Shown here: piece after piece, positions 27,853 to 35,685 of the stretch
How positions within the stretch are numbered: the first letter of the stretch is position 1
Layout of the letters: the number at the start of each line of letters is the position of its first letter
Source of the DNA: Myxococcus stipitatus
Lineage (GTDB): Bacteria > Myxococcota > Myxococcia > Myxococcales > Myxococcaceae
Length of the DNA: 64,000 bases
Direction of reading: 5' to 3'
Assembly (NCBI RefSeq): GCF_021412625.1
Contig: NZ_JAKCFI010000003.1
Coordinates: 682,001-746,000, forward strand
Made by a program: the position numbers and the translations under genes
Notes under the pieces: model-generated
Database searches by the model: none
Told to the model about the DNA's origin: nothing
The model's input: the letters and a program-made list of their open reading frames with translations, nothing else

Positions 27853-28563
27853 TCACCCGGAGGTGGAGGGACGGCCCGCGAGCACATCCGGCTCGCGGGC
27901 CGTTCGTGTCTTCGGGCGCCGCGTCCCCCCGCGCGAGCGCGTCGCGGGCTCGCGGCGCAGGTAGCGGTCGAGCAGGACGACCACGTCGTCGATGAACTCC
28001 GGCCGGTCGAGCAGCTCCGGCCGCGCGCAGGCCGCCTCGTGAATCACCGCGTGCATCGTCACGCGCAGCACGAAGGCCGCGAGCGCCAGGTCCGGCACCT
28101 CGCGCGCGAAGGGCTCCAGCGCCCGCATCCAGAAGCGCTCCACCTCCGCGTCAGAGACCTCGGGGATGGCGCGGGCGGAGCGGGGCAGCTCCTCGGTGAA
28201 CACCCGGTGCAGCTCGGGCGCCACGCGGTGCTCGGCCACGGCCGCCTCGACCACGAGCCGCAACATCACCGGCAGGGACGGCTGCGCGCGCAGCACGTCG
28301 ACGGCGCCCTTCATCCCCACGCGGGACTTCGCCACGTGGCGGCGTTGCAGCTCCACGACGAGCGCCTCCTTGTTGGGGAAGTACTGGTAGAGCGACGCGA
28401 TGTTCACCCCGGCGCGCTCGGCCACCCGGTTCGTGGTGAAGCCCGCCCAGCCGTGGCGCACCAGGATGTAAGCCGCCGCTTGCAGGATGGCGTCGACCGT
28501 CGCCACCGCGCGCTCCTGCGTGGGCCGTTTCCGAGGAGAGGTCCGTGTCCTTCGCGACGCCAT
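27853..28563 (-). CDS. TetR-family transcriptional regulator
   Basis: 236 residues. The N-terminal helix-turn-helix (DAILQAAAYILVRHGWAGFTTNRVAERAGVNIASLYQYFPNK) is typical TetR, and the C-terminal ligand domain is helical. A basic, disordered tail (TRSRGGTRRPKTRTARE) ends the protein. The start at 28563 gives the normal short arm before the DNA-binding domain. It diverges from a nitroreductase-like gene only 55 bases away, with a strong dyad between, so it probably represses itself and the neighbour. The inducer may be a substrate of that enzyme. Confidence 0.9.
   Translation of the reverse strand: MASRRTRTSPRKRPTQERAVATVDAILQAAAYILVRHGWAGFTTNRVAERAGVNIASLYQYFPNKEALVVELQRRHVAKSRVGMKGAVDVLRAQPSLPVMLRLVVEAAVAEHRVAPELHRVFTEELPRSARAIPEVSDAEVERFWMRALEPFAREVPDLALAAFVLRVTMHAVIHEAACARPELLDRPEFIDDVVVLLDRYLRREPATRSRGGTRRPKTRTAREPDVLAGRPSTSG
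27871..27913 (+). terminator. Intrinsic terminator after collagen-like gene
   Basis: A perfect 13-base-pair GC-rich stem (27871-27883 with 27891-27903), 7-base loop ACATCCG, followed by TCGTGTCTTC. It lies inside the 3' end of the opposing tetR reading frame, so the last codons of that gene encode the same hairpin. Confidence 0.6.
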
Positions 28564-28585
28564 CGCGGGCTCCGGGATGCAAGTT

Positions 28586-28613
28586 GTGAATCCAAGCTCC
28601 AGCTTACATTCTC
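28586..28613. promoter_or_regulatory. Candidate TetR operator dyad
   Basis: Symmetric sequence centred between 28599 and 28600: GAAT-CC-AAGCT-CC-AGCTT-AC-ATTC, with AAGCT/AGCTT and GAAT/ATTC arms plus an outer G/C pair. It occupies the 55-base gap between the divergent tetR and nitroreductase genes, where a TetR operator is expected. Confidence 0.55.
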
Positions 28614-28618
28614 GTGGC

Positions 28619-29350
28619 ATGTCCTCCCAACCCGACCTCGCCGCCCGGTGGCGACACTTCCAGGCGACCAACGAACACCGCCGCGCCGTGCGTGACTTCG
28701 ACGGCGCGCCGCTCGACGACGCGGACGTGCGCGCGGTGCTGGAGGCCGCGCTGCTCGCGCCGTCGAGCGGCAACCTCCAGCCCTACCAGCTGCACTGGCT
28801 GCGCGACGAGGCGGTGCGGCGCCGCGTGGCGGAGGCGTGCAATGGACAGCGGGCCGCCCGCTCCGCGTCGACCCTGGTCGTCATCGCCGCCAGCCGCCGC
28901 ATCGGCCTGCGCACGGCGGCGAGCTGGCGGGCCCACCTGGACCAGCCCAACGGGCTGGACGCCCGCTCGACCGCCTGGCACCTGGGCGAGGCCCGCAAGT
29001 TCTCGCGCTTCCTGCGCATCGCGCCGCTGTGCCTGTGGACGCCGCCGCGCATGCTGCTGTCGGCCTTCGCCCCGGTGTACTCATTGCTCCCCGTCGGGAC
29101 GTCGGGCCTGCGCCACTGGGCGGCCCGGAGCGGCGTCTACGCGGCGCAGACCCTGATGCTCGCGGCGTCCGCGCGCGGCCTGGACTCCTGTCCCATGGAG
29201 GGCTTCGACGCCGGCCGTGTCGCCCGCGCGCTGGACCTGCCGCGTGGCACCGTGATTCCCATCGTCATCGCCCTGGGGCGTCGTCGCCCGGACGCGCGCC
29301 TCGAGCCCCGCTGGCGCCGGCCGCGCGCCGACGCCATCGTCGAGCACTGA
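28619..29350 (+). CDS. Nitroreductase-family flavoprotein
   Basis: 243 residues. HRRAVRDFDGAPLDDADVRAVLEAALLAPSSGNLQPYQLHWL is the FMN-binding start of the nitroreductase fold (Arg, Ser-Ser-Gly-Asn and Gln contacts). AAQTLMLAASARGLDSCPMEGFDAGRV is the second flavin/dimer motif, and GTVIPIVIALGRR the terminal strand. Such enzymes reduce nitroaromatics, quinones or enals with NAD(P)H. The ATG at 28619 was chosen because the domain starts there. It is divergent from and probably controlled by the adjacent TetR protein. Confidence 0.88.
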   Translation: MSSQPDLAARWRHFQATNEHRRAVRDFDGAPLDDADVRAVLEAALLAPSSGNLQPYQLHWLRDEAVRRRVAEACNGQRAARSASTLVVIAASRRIGLRTAASWRAHLDQPNGLDARSTAWHLGEARKFSRFLRIAPLCLWTPPRMLLSAFAPVYSLLPVGTSGLRHWAARSGVYAAQTLMLAASARGLDSCPMEGFDAGRVARALDLPRGTVIPIVIALGRRRPDARLEPRWRRPRADAIVEH

Positions 29351-29448
29351 GCACCCCTCGCGGGACGCGGCGCTCGGAGCAATCGCCGCCGGTGTCGTTC
29401 GTGTGGAGGGGGCATGGCTCGCATCCCCTCGGCGGGGCCCTGGTGCCC

Positions 29449-29967
29449 TCAGCCCGCGCTCGGCGCGGGTGTCCACTCCATGGCGACGTACGGGTCCTCC
29501 GGTCGCGCGGGGGCCGTGTCGAGGAAGCCCAACCGGACATACAGCCGACGCGCGGGGCTGCCCTGCAACACGTGCAGCTTGAGCGGCACGCGCGCCCGCC
29601 TCGCCTCCTCCTGCAGCTCCCGCAGCAGCCGCGTCCCCAGCCCACCGCCCCGGTACGCGGGCAGCAGCGCGACATTCACCAGCCACCACTCCCGCGCGCT
29701 CCGCGCCACCAGCAACCGCCCCACGGGCTGGCCCTCCATCAGCAGCAGGCGATCCTCCGCGGTGGGGAAGCGCGCGGCCCAGGCCCGGCGCTGCGCCAGC
29801 CACTGCATCCGCAGGAACGCCTCGCGCTGGGGCGGTGTCCATCCCCACGTGGCCAGCTCGCCCTCGCGGGTGGCGGCGTACAGCGTGAAGAGGAAGCCCT
29901 CGTCGGAGTCCAGTGCTGGACGTGTGCTGAAGGACACGGTGCCGCCCAGCATGTCCGCGCGGGCCAC
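29449..29967 (-). CDS. GNAT acetyltransferase
   Basis: 172 residues. The acetyl-CoA pyrophosphate-binding motif VNVALLPAYRGGGLGTRLLREL is clear, followed by KLHVLQGSPARRLYVRLGF, a canonical GNAT motif B. Substrate unknown. GTG at 29967 or ATG at 29952 are both possible starts. It stands alone between the nitroreductase gene (convergent) and an unknown gene. Confidence 0.85.
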   Translation of the reverse strand: MARADMLGGTVSFSTRPALDSDEGFLFTLYAATREGELATWGWTPPQREAFLRMQWLAQRRAWAARFPTAEDRLLLMEGQPVGRLLVARSAREWWLVNVALLPAYRGGGLGTRLLRELQEEARRARVPLKLHVLQGSPARRLYVRLGFLDTAPARPEDPYVAMEWTPAPSAG

Positions 29968-30115
29968 CGTGCGTCCATCTCCGGACGGCGCCCGGGCCCG
30001 GGCGTCCTCCTCCTGACGCGACCTGGGATGGGGGCGGGTCCGGACGTCCCAGGAATCACGGGCAGCACGTCAGACCCGGATGCGAGCCTCGGGCGCAATC
30101 GAACAGGAGCACGAG

Positions 30116-30640
30116 ATGAAGAAGACGCGAGACCATGAACTGGCGCTGGCCCTCGAGGAGGCGCGCGAGACGGAGGAGCGGTGGCGGGGACTGGCCGCGC
30201 GGCTCATCGAGCTGGGTGACGACGCCATGGACGCGCAGCTGCTCGTCGCCTTCCGCGCCGCCCGGGACGAAGGGGTCGTCCCTCCCGACGCGGGCTTCTT
30301 CCTCGTCGCCCACATCCTCACCGCCATGGCGGACGAGGCGCTGACCGAGGTCCCCCGCGTCCAGCGGCTCGCGCTCGAGCTGGACGTCATGGAGCGGGAG
30401 TACGGCGTGGACGACGGCGTGTGGGCGGACAACACGGAGCCCGCGCCCGAGGACTGGGAGGCCCTGTGCATCGAGTACGAGGCCGCCTGCGACGAGGCCC
30501 GCGCCGCCTTCTTCCGCGCCTACGGCGAGGAGGACATGGCCCGCATGTACCTGGAAGACCGCGGCAGCTTCCACCGCCGCTTCGAGAGCGGCCGGCGCTT
30601 CTTCCACGGCCTGCCCATGCACTCCGAGCACCTCCACTGA
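30116..30640 (+). CDS. Small acidic helical protein, unknown
   Basis: 174 residues, not recognised. Strongly helical and acidic with no signal peptide (ELALALEEARETEERW, EDWEALCIEYEAACDEARAAFFRAYGEEDMARMYLEDRGSF). The C-terminus is rich in Phe, His and Arg. The ATG at 30116 has AGGAGCACGAG upstream and third positions are almost all G/C, so it is a real gene. No partner is evident. Confidence 0.75.
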   Translation: MKKTRDHELALALEEARETEERWRGLAARLIELGDDAMDAQLLVAFRAARDEGVVPPDAGFFLVAHILTAMADEALTEVPRVQRLALELDVMEREYGVDDGVWADNTEPAPEDWEALCIEYEAACDEARAAFFRAYGEEDMARMYLEDRGSFHRRFESGRRFFHGLPMHSEHLH

Positions 30641-31143
30641 GGACCGGGAGCCTGGATGCGATGCGTCAGCCACCGGACATCCGGGGCGCTGGCCGGAATC
30701 GACCGCGAGGCGCGGGAAGAAACCCCGGACTCCGCGTTCTCTCCGGCACGACCCGGGACGCCGCCGCGCGGCCCGCAGCCTCCGCCGCTCCTGTCTCCGC
30801 GCCCCAGTCACGGAGCCTGGGGGCGTCGTGTCCGGGTCGGTTTCGGGATGCCGTCGGGGGCCCGGTGTGGGGTTCCCCGGCGGAAGAGGGTGGAGCGGAC
30901 CTGGGGGTCTGGCTCCGCCCTCGCCTGGTGGAGTCAGCAAGGGGGCAAACGCGCCGCGTCACACCCATGGCGCAATCTTACGGTAACAGGCACGTCAATT
31001 AGTCGCGCTTCAGGATGGCGCAATGCGGCTTTGAGGCGCGACCTTGTGCGGCACTGGCGTTTTGCGCCGACGCACCCTATTTCGCCGCGCGACTTCGGTG
31101 GCGCGGGTTGGTGGCGGAACGGAAGTCAATGCATACCACGGTT

Positions 31144-31245
31144 GTAGAGACTCGAAACTCCAAGGCGAGTCTCTCGCGGGCGGCGCGCGTCTCCGAATGG
31201 ACCCCCTCCAAGGGTTCGGGGCCGCGCGCCGCCACGCTTCTTTTC
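31144..31245 (+). ncRNA. Candidate structured small RNA with intrinsic terminator
   Basis: Two consecutive stem-loops. The first is a perfect 9-bp stem (31146-31154 with 31166-31174). The second has a perfect 11-bp outer stem (31179-31189 with 31223-31233) enclosing a 5-bp CCGAA/TTCGG stem and a 3-bp CCC/GGG stem. Both apical loops display CTCCAA, complementary to a Shine-Dalgarno core. The outer stem is followed by CTTCTTTTC, as in an intrinsic terminator. A weak promoter-like TTGGTG-18-CATACC pair ends at 31137. Alternatively it is just a terminator or leader of the next gene. Confidence 0.4.
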
Positions 31246-31264
31246 GGGGTAGGCCGCCTGGGCT

Positions 31265-31280
31265 CGCGCGACGTCGCGCG
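31265..31280. promoter_or_regulatory. 16-bp perfect palindrome
   Basis: CGCGCGACGTCGCGCG, a perfect 16-base palindrome 18 bases before the start of the DUF1338 gene. Possible operator; GC-rich palindromes can occur by chance. Confidence 0.3.
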
Positions 31281-31298
31281 GCGGTAGAGTGCGCCGCC

Positions 31299-32048
31299 AT
31301 GACGACCGCCCACGCCACGCGCCTGCTCGACCTGCTCTGGGAGCGCTACGCCTCCGAGGTTCCCTTCGCACGCACCTTCGTGCGGCTGTCCGGGGGCGGC
31401 TTCCGCAACGACCACGTCGCGCTGCGCTCGCTGGCGCGCCCCGGGGGCGGCATCGCGCTGTTCTCCCGGCCCTTCGAGCGGCTGGGCTGGAGGCCCGCGG
31501 GGGCCTACGTGTTCCCGGACGCGCGCCTGTCCGCCATCTACCTGTCCCATCCCGCGGGCCTGCCGCGCGTGTTCATCTCCGAGCTGCGGTCGGAGGAGCT
31601 GTCGCCCCGGGCGCGCGAGCTGCTCTCGACGCTGCCCGAGGACCCGGAGCCGCCGGAGGACGTGGACGCGCTGGCGGCGTGGTTCCGCGCGCCGCCGCCG
31701 CCCTCCGAGGCCGCGCTCCTGGAACTGGAGAAGGAGTCGCAGTACGGCGCGTGGCTCCTGGCCTTCGGCCGCAAGGTGAACCACTTCACCGGCTCCGTGG
31801 ACGACGTGGAGGCCTGGCAGCGGCGCATGCGCGAGGCGGGCGTGCCCATGAAGGCGGACATCGAGGGCGCGCCCGGCACGGCGCTGCGGCAGACGGCCAC
31901 CCACGCCGCGCCGCTGCCGGTGGCGCTGAAGGAGGGCGGCACCCGCGAGTGGCCCTACGCCTACTTCGAGATTGCCCAGCGCGCGCCGGACTTCGACGGC
32001 TTCCTGGGCCCGCAGGCCCGCGCGCTGTTCGACATGACGAAGCGCTAG
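31299..32048 (+). CDS. DUF1338-family protein (2-oxoadipate dioxygenase/decarboxylase-like)
   Basis: 249 residues of the DUF1338 family, whose characterised member HglS is a Fe(II) 2-oxoadipate dioxygenase/decarboxylase in lysine catabolism. Seen: an early FRNDHVALRSL segment carrying a candidate metal-ligand His, FGRKVNHFTGSV with a second His, and a late WPYAYFEIAQR with a Glu. It is shorter than HglS, matching the compact branch of the family whose reaction is not established. The start at 31299 has only a weak ribosome site. Confidence 0.75.
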   Translation: MTTAHATRLLDLLWERYASEVPFARTFVRLSGGGFRNDHVALRSLARPGGGIALFSRPFERLGWRPAGAYVFPDARLSAIYLSHPAGLPRVFISELRSEELSPRARELLSTLPEDPEPPEDVDALAAWFRAPPPPSEAALLELEKESQYGAWLLAFGRKVNHFTGSVDDVEAWQRRMREAGVPMKADIEGAPGTALRQTATHAAPLPVALKEGGTREWPYAYFEIAQRAPDFDGFLGPQARALFDMTKR

Positions 32049-32061
32049 CCCCCGCGCGCCC

Positions 32062-32622
32062 TCAGCGCAGCGAGCGGATGACGCGACAGGGGTTGCCGGC
32101 GGCCAGGACGTAGGGCGGGATGTCCTTCGTCACCACGCTGCCGGCGCCGATGGTGACGCCCTCGCCGATGGTGACGCCCGGCAGGATGATGGAGCCTCCG
32201 CCCACCCACGTCTTCGCGCCGATGCTCACCGGCTTCGTCAGCTCCGGGCCCTTGATGCGCTCGTCCGCGTCCAGCGGGTGCGTGGCCGCGTAGACGTGGA
32301 CGTTGGGGCCGAAGGCCACGTCGTCTCCAATCGTCACCGTGTTGCAGTCGAGGATGACGCATTGGAAGTTCATGTAGACGCGCGCGCCCAGGCGGAGGTA
32401 CGCGCCGTAGTCGCAGTGGAAGGGCGGCTCGATGTAGACGCCCTCGCCCAGCTCGCCGATGAGCTGTCGGAGCAGCGTCTGCCGGAGCGCGCCGTCCTCC
32501 ATGAGGGTGTCGTTGAAGGCGCGCAACAGGCGCCTCGCCCGCGAGCGCTCCGCCACCAGCTCCGGGTCGTTGCCGAGGTACAGCTCGCCCGCGAGCATCT
32601 TCTGCTTCTCGGTCTTCGCCAT
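32062..32622 (-). CDS. Maltose/galactoside O-acetyltransferase-like hexapeptide protein
   Basis: 186 residues. The N-terminal cap (MAKTEKQKMLAGELYLGNDPEL) is characteristic of the Maa/LacA/NodL group. Left-handed beta-helix hexapeptide repeats follow (VTIGDDVAFGPNVHV, VSIGAKTWVGGGSIILPGVTIGEGVTIGAGSVVTKDIP). The catalytic His of the group is present in YAATHPLD. It transfers acetyl from acetyl-CoA to a sugar hydroxyl. Convergent with the DUF1338 gene and divergent from the S9 peptidase gene. Confidence 0.88.
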   Translation of the reverse strand: MAKTEKQKMLAGELYLGNDPELVAERSRARRLLRAFNDTLMEDGALRQTLLRQLIGELGEGVYIEPPFHCDYGAYLRLGARVYMNFQCVILDCNTVTIGDDVAFGPNVHVYAATHPLDADERIKGPELTKPVSIGAKTWVGGGSIILPGVTIGEGVTIGAGSVVTKDIPPYVLAAGNPCRVIRSLR

Positions 32623-32860
32623 GGGGCGGCAGTGTGGGGGAGCCGACGGGATGGCTCCATGCGTCGAGGACGGGGTGTCCGTTGCCGGACGCGCGCGGCC
32701 GCACCCTGTGGGTGGAAAGTTCCGAGGTCCAACGATTGGGCGACGAAGGAATGGGGGCGTGGGCGGCGTGGAGTCGCGGCCGGGGCGCAACAGGATGCGC
32801 GGGAGACGGGCCGCCTCGGGTAGTGTGCCGCGGACTTCCTGACCCGTTGGGGGACCCGTG

Positions 32861-34951
32861 ATGTGGATGGTGGCGAGACTCGTGAGCGTGGGGTGGGTGT
32901 TGCTGGGCGCGCTCCCTGGCTTCGCGCAGCAGGGGGGAGGGGTCCCGCCTCCTTCGGTGCCGACTCCTGCGGAGGTCGCCGCGCGCGCCGCGAAGTCGTC
33001 GCGCCCCTCCGTGGAGTCGGTGCTGGCCACGTGCCAGCGCGCGGCGCGCTTCCGGGAGGTGGTGCTCTCCCCGGACGGGGGCCGCGTGGCGTGGGTGGAG
33101 GTGGCTCCGGGCGGCACGCTCATCCAGGTGGTGCCGCGAGGGGGCACGGAGGCGCATGCGGTGCGGGTCAGCGCCTGTCACGGGGTGAGCGCCTGTGACG
33201 AGTCCTCCGTCGCGTGGAGTCCGGACGGGCACCAGCTGGCGTTCCTCTCCGACGCGGGGCGCTCGAGGCAGGCCCAGCTCCACGTGGTGGACGTGACGGT
33301 GGGCGGCGAGGCGCGCGCGCTGACGTCCTTCGAGGCGCCGCTGGCGATGCCCCGCTGGTCCCCGGACGGGAAGACGCTCGCGGTGCTCGTCATGCAGGGC
33401 GAGGGCGCGGAGCACGCGCGCGGTCCGACGGAGGCCGCCGCGCGGGAGACGGGCGTGGTGCGCGAGTCCTCGCCGGTGCAGCGCGTGGCGTTGGTGTCGG
33501 TGGCGGAGGGCAAGCACCGCTTCGTGTCTCCGGAGGGGTTGTACGTCTACGAGCATTCGTGGAGTCCCGAGGGCAATCGCCTGGCCATCGTCGCGGCGCC
33601 CCCGCCCGGGGACGCGCACTGGTGGACGGCGAAGCTGCACGTGGTGGAGGCGGCGAACGGGCGCACGCGCGTGGTGCACGCGCCGAAGTGGCAGCTCGCC
33701 GAGCCGACCTGGAGTCCGGATGGCCGGCAGCTCGCCTTCGTCGAGGGGCTGATGAGCGACCAGGGCGTCACGGGCGGCGACGTGTGGGTGACCCCCGTTG
33801 ATGGCGAGGGCAAGGCGCGCAACCTGACGCCGGGGATGAAGGCCACGGCGTCGAGCCTCGCGTGGGTGTCCGCGCGCAAGCTGCTCTTCGGCGGGCAGGT
33901 CGGGGGCGAGTCCGCGGTGGCGTCGGTGGACCCGGTGAAGGGCGGCGCGACGGTGCTGTGGTCGGGGCCGGAGCACCTGCGGGCGGGGGAAACGTCGCTG
34001 TTGTCGTTCTCCCGCGACGGCGCGGTGAGCGCGGTGGTGCGTGACTCCTTCACGCGGGCGCCGAACGTGTGGGTGGGGCCGGTGGGCGCGTGGGAGCAGC
34101 TCACGCGGCGCGAGGACGACCTGAGCGCGTTGGCGGGCGCGGTGCGCAGCGTGTCGTGGAAGAACGACGGGCTCGACGTGCAGGGCTGGCTGATTGCCCC
34201 GGCGGCGAGCGCGGCGCCGACGAGTGGGGGGCGCGCGCCCATGGTGACGATGATTCACGGGGGCCCGGCGGCGGGCGTGGTGCCCCAGTTCCTGCCGCAG
34301 GTGCTGGTGCTGACCAGCCGTGGCTACTACGTGTTCTTCCCGAACGCGCGCGGCAGCTACGGACAGGGCGAGGACTTCGTGCAGGCCAACCGGCGGGACT
34401 TCGGCTTCGGCGACCTGCGCGACATCCTCGCGGGCGTGGACGCGGTGCTGGAGCGCGCGCCGGTGGACTCCTCGCGGCTGGGAGTGTCGGGGTGGAGCTA
34501 CGGCGGCTACATGGTGATGTGGACGGTGACGCAGACGCAGCGCTTCAAGGCGGCGGTGGCGGGCGCGGGCATCTCCAACTGGCAGAGCTATTACGGCACC
34601 AACCACATCGACGCGTGGATGCTGCCGTACTTCGGGGCCACGGTGTACGACGACCCGGAAATCTACACGCGCAGCTCGCCCCTCAACTACGTGAAGCTGG
34701 CGCGCACGCCCACGCTGCTGTTGCACGGGGAGCGGGACCTGGAGGTCCCCGCGTCGCAGGCCTACGAGTTCCACCGGGCGCTGAAGACGCTCGGGGTGAA
34801 GACGCAGCTGGTCGTCTACGCGGACGAGGGCCACATCTTCCGCAAGCCGGAGCACCAGGTCGATCGGCTGCGGCGCACCGTGGAGTGGCTCGACGCGCAC
34901 CTGCAACCCGGAGGCTCGGGGCACGCGCGGGTGGTGACGCCCACGCGTTAG
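32861..34951 (+). CDS. Exported S9 prolyl-oligopeptidase-family peptidase
   Basis: About 696 residues: signal peptide (LVSVGWVLLGALPGFAQQ), a beta-propeller of WSPDG-type blades (residues about 60-440), then an alpha/beta hydrolase domain. Nucleophile Ser 546 in GWSYGGYM, acid Asp in HGERDLEVP and base His in DEGHIF form a complete triad, as in the dipeptidyl/acylaminoacyl peptidase branch. It would cleave short peptides outside the cytoplasm. GGGGGA lies upstream of ATG 32861; GTG 32858 directly before it is an alternative. A second S9 peptidase is at 52055-54073. The stop codon overlaps that of the opposing GNAT gene. Confidence 0.9.
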   Translation: MWMVARLVSVGWVLLGALPGFAQQGGGVPPPSVPTPAEVAARAAKSSRPSVESVLATCQRAARFREVVLSPDGGRVAWVEVAPGGTLIQVVPRGGTEAHAVRVSACHGVSACDESSVAWSPDGHQLAFLSDAGRSRQAQLHVVDVTVGGEARALTSFEAPLAMPRWSPDGKTLAVLVMQGEGAEHARGPTEAAARETGVVRESSPVQRVALVSVAEGKHRFVSPEGLYVYEHSWSPEGNRLAIVAAPPPGDAHWWTAKLHVVEAANGRTRVVHAPKWQLAEPTWSPDGRQLAFVEGLMSDQGVTGGDVWVTPVDGEGKARNLTPGMKATASSLAWVSARKLLFGGQVGGESAVASVDPVKGGATVLWSGPEHLRAGETSLLSFSRDGAVSAVVRDSFTRAPNVWVGPVGAWEQLTRREDDLSALAGAVRSVSWKNDGLDVQGWLIAPAASAAPTSGGRAPMVTMIHGGPAAGVVPQFLPQVLVLTSRGYYVFFPNARGSYGQGEDFVQANRRDFGFGDLRDILAGVDAVLERAPVDSSRLGVSGWSYGGYMVMWTVTQTQRFKAAVAGAGISNWQSYYGTNHIDAWMLPYFGATVYDDPEIYTRSSPLNYVKLARTPTLLLHGERDLEVPASQAYEFHRALKTLGVKTQLVVYADEGHIFRKPEHQVDRLRRTVEWLDAHLQPGGSGHARVVTPTR

Positions 34952-35544
34952 GAGGCGGGAGGCGCGGCTGGCGGCTCGGGCGCGACGAGGGAGGTGAGGA
35001 CGTGGTCCCTCCAGCGCCCGTCGATGCGCAGGAAGTCCCGCGCGTAGCCCTCCACCACGAAGCCCAGGCGGCGCAGCACGGCGGCGCTGCGCAGGTTCTC
35101 CGGCAGGTGGTTGGCCTGGATGCGGTGCAGGCCCATGGTCGTGAAGGCGTGCGTGCACACCGCGCGCAGGGCCTCGGTCATCAGGCCGCGGCCCTCGTGG
35201 CGGTGGTCCAGGCCATAGCCCAGGTCGGTTGCCTGCAGGGGCCCTCTGCGGATGTGCGTGAGCGAGATGTTGCCGATGACGGGCGCGGACGACAGCGGCT
35301 CCGAGCGCGGGAGCATGAGCAGGCGCAGCGAGACGTCGAGCCGCGCGTCCTCCAGGTCCTGGGCGAGCCGGGTGCGCCAGTACGTCAGCGTGAAGAAGTT
35401 CGGGGGCCGGGTGGGGGACACCGGTCCGAGGTGATCCCGGTTGGCTTCATGGTAGGCGACCACGCGCGCCGCCGCGTCGGGGGGCAGTTGGGTCAGTCGC
35501 AGGCGCTCGGTGAGGAGCAGGACGGGGTGCTTGTCGGAAGCCAT
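34948..35544 (-). CDS. RimJ/RimL-type GNAT acetyltransferase
   Basis: 198 residues of the ribosomal-protein-alanine-acetyltransferase type: LLLTERLRLTQLPPDAAARV start, YWRTRLAQDLED, GLDHRHEGRGLMTEALRAV acetyl-CoA loop and LHRIQANHLPENLRSAAVLRRLGF motif B. The real target may be a protein N-terminus or a small amine. ATG at 35544 chosen because the fold begins five residues later; an ATG at 35586 is also possible. Confidence 0.85.
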   Translation of the reverse strand: MASDKHPVLLLTERLRLTQLPPDAAARVVAYHEANRDHLGPVSPTRPPNFFTLTYWRTRLAQDLEDARLDVSLRLLMLPRSEPLSSAPVIGNISLTHIRRGPLQATDLGYGLDHRHEGRGLMTEALRAVCTHAFTTMGLHRIQANHLPENLRSAAVLRRLGFVVEGYARDFLRIDGRWRDHVLTSLVAPEPPAAPPAS

Positions 35545-35685
35545 GGCGTGGGGCGCCCCGGAGGCTAACGCTTCCGGAGCCGTCATGCCCCTGGATGCGG
35601 AAGACGCCGCGAGGGTCGTCGGGGAAAGCCGCGGTCCTCCCGCGCGTCAGGGGCACGAGAGGACCGTCTGGCGTTTCCGCGCGCC

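Larger units (their letters stand above)
30641..31298. other. 658-base gene-free stretch
   Basis: No convincing coding region. The first 300 bases are ordinary GC-rich sequence. From about 30970 the composition drops and several stem-loops appear, including a UUCG-capped hairpin at 31085-31106 and the candidate RNA at 31144-31245, ending with a 16-base palindrome just before the next gene. A 11-codon open frame starts at 30967 but has no ribosome site. Confidence 0.4.

Noticed and set aside
30967..31002. 11-codon ORF as a leader peptide
   Set aside because: No Shine-Dalgarno sequence, no repeated regulatory codons and no nearby downstream gene.
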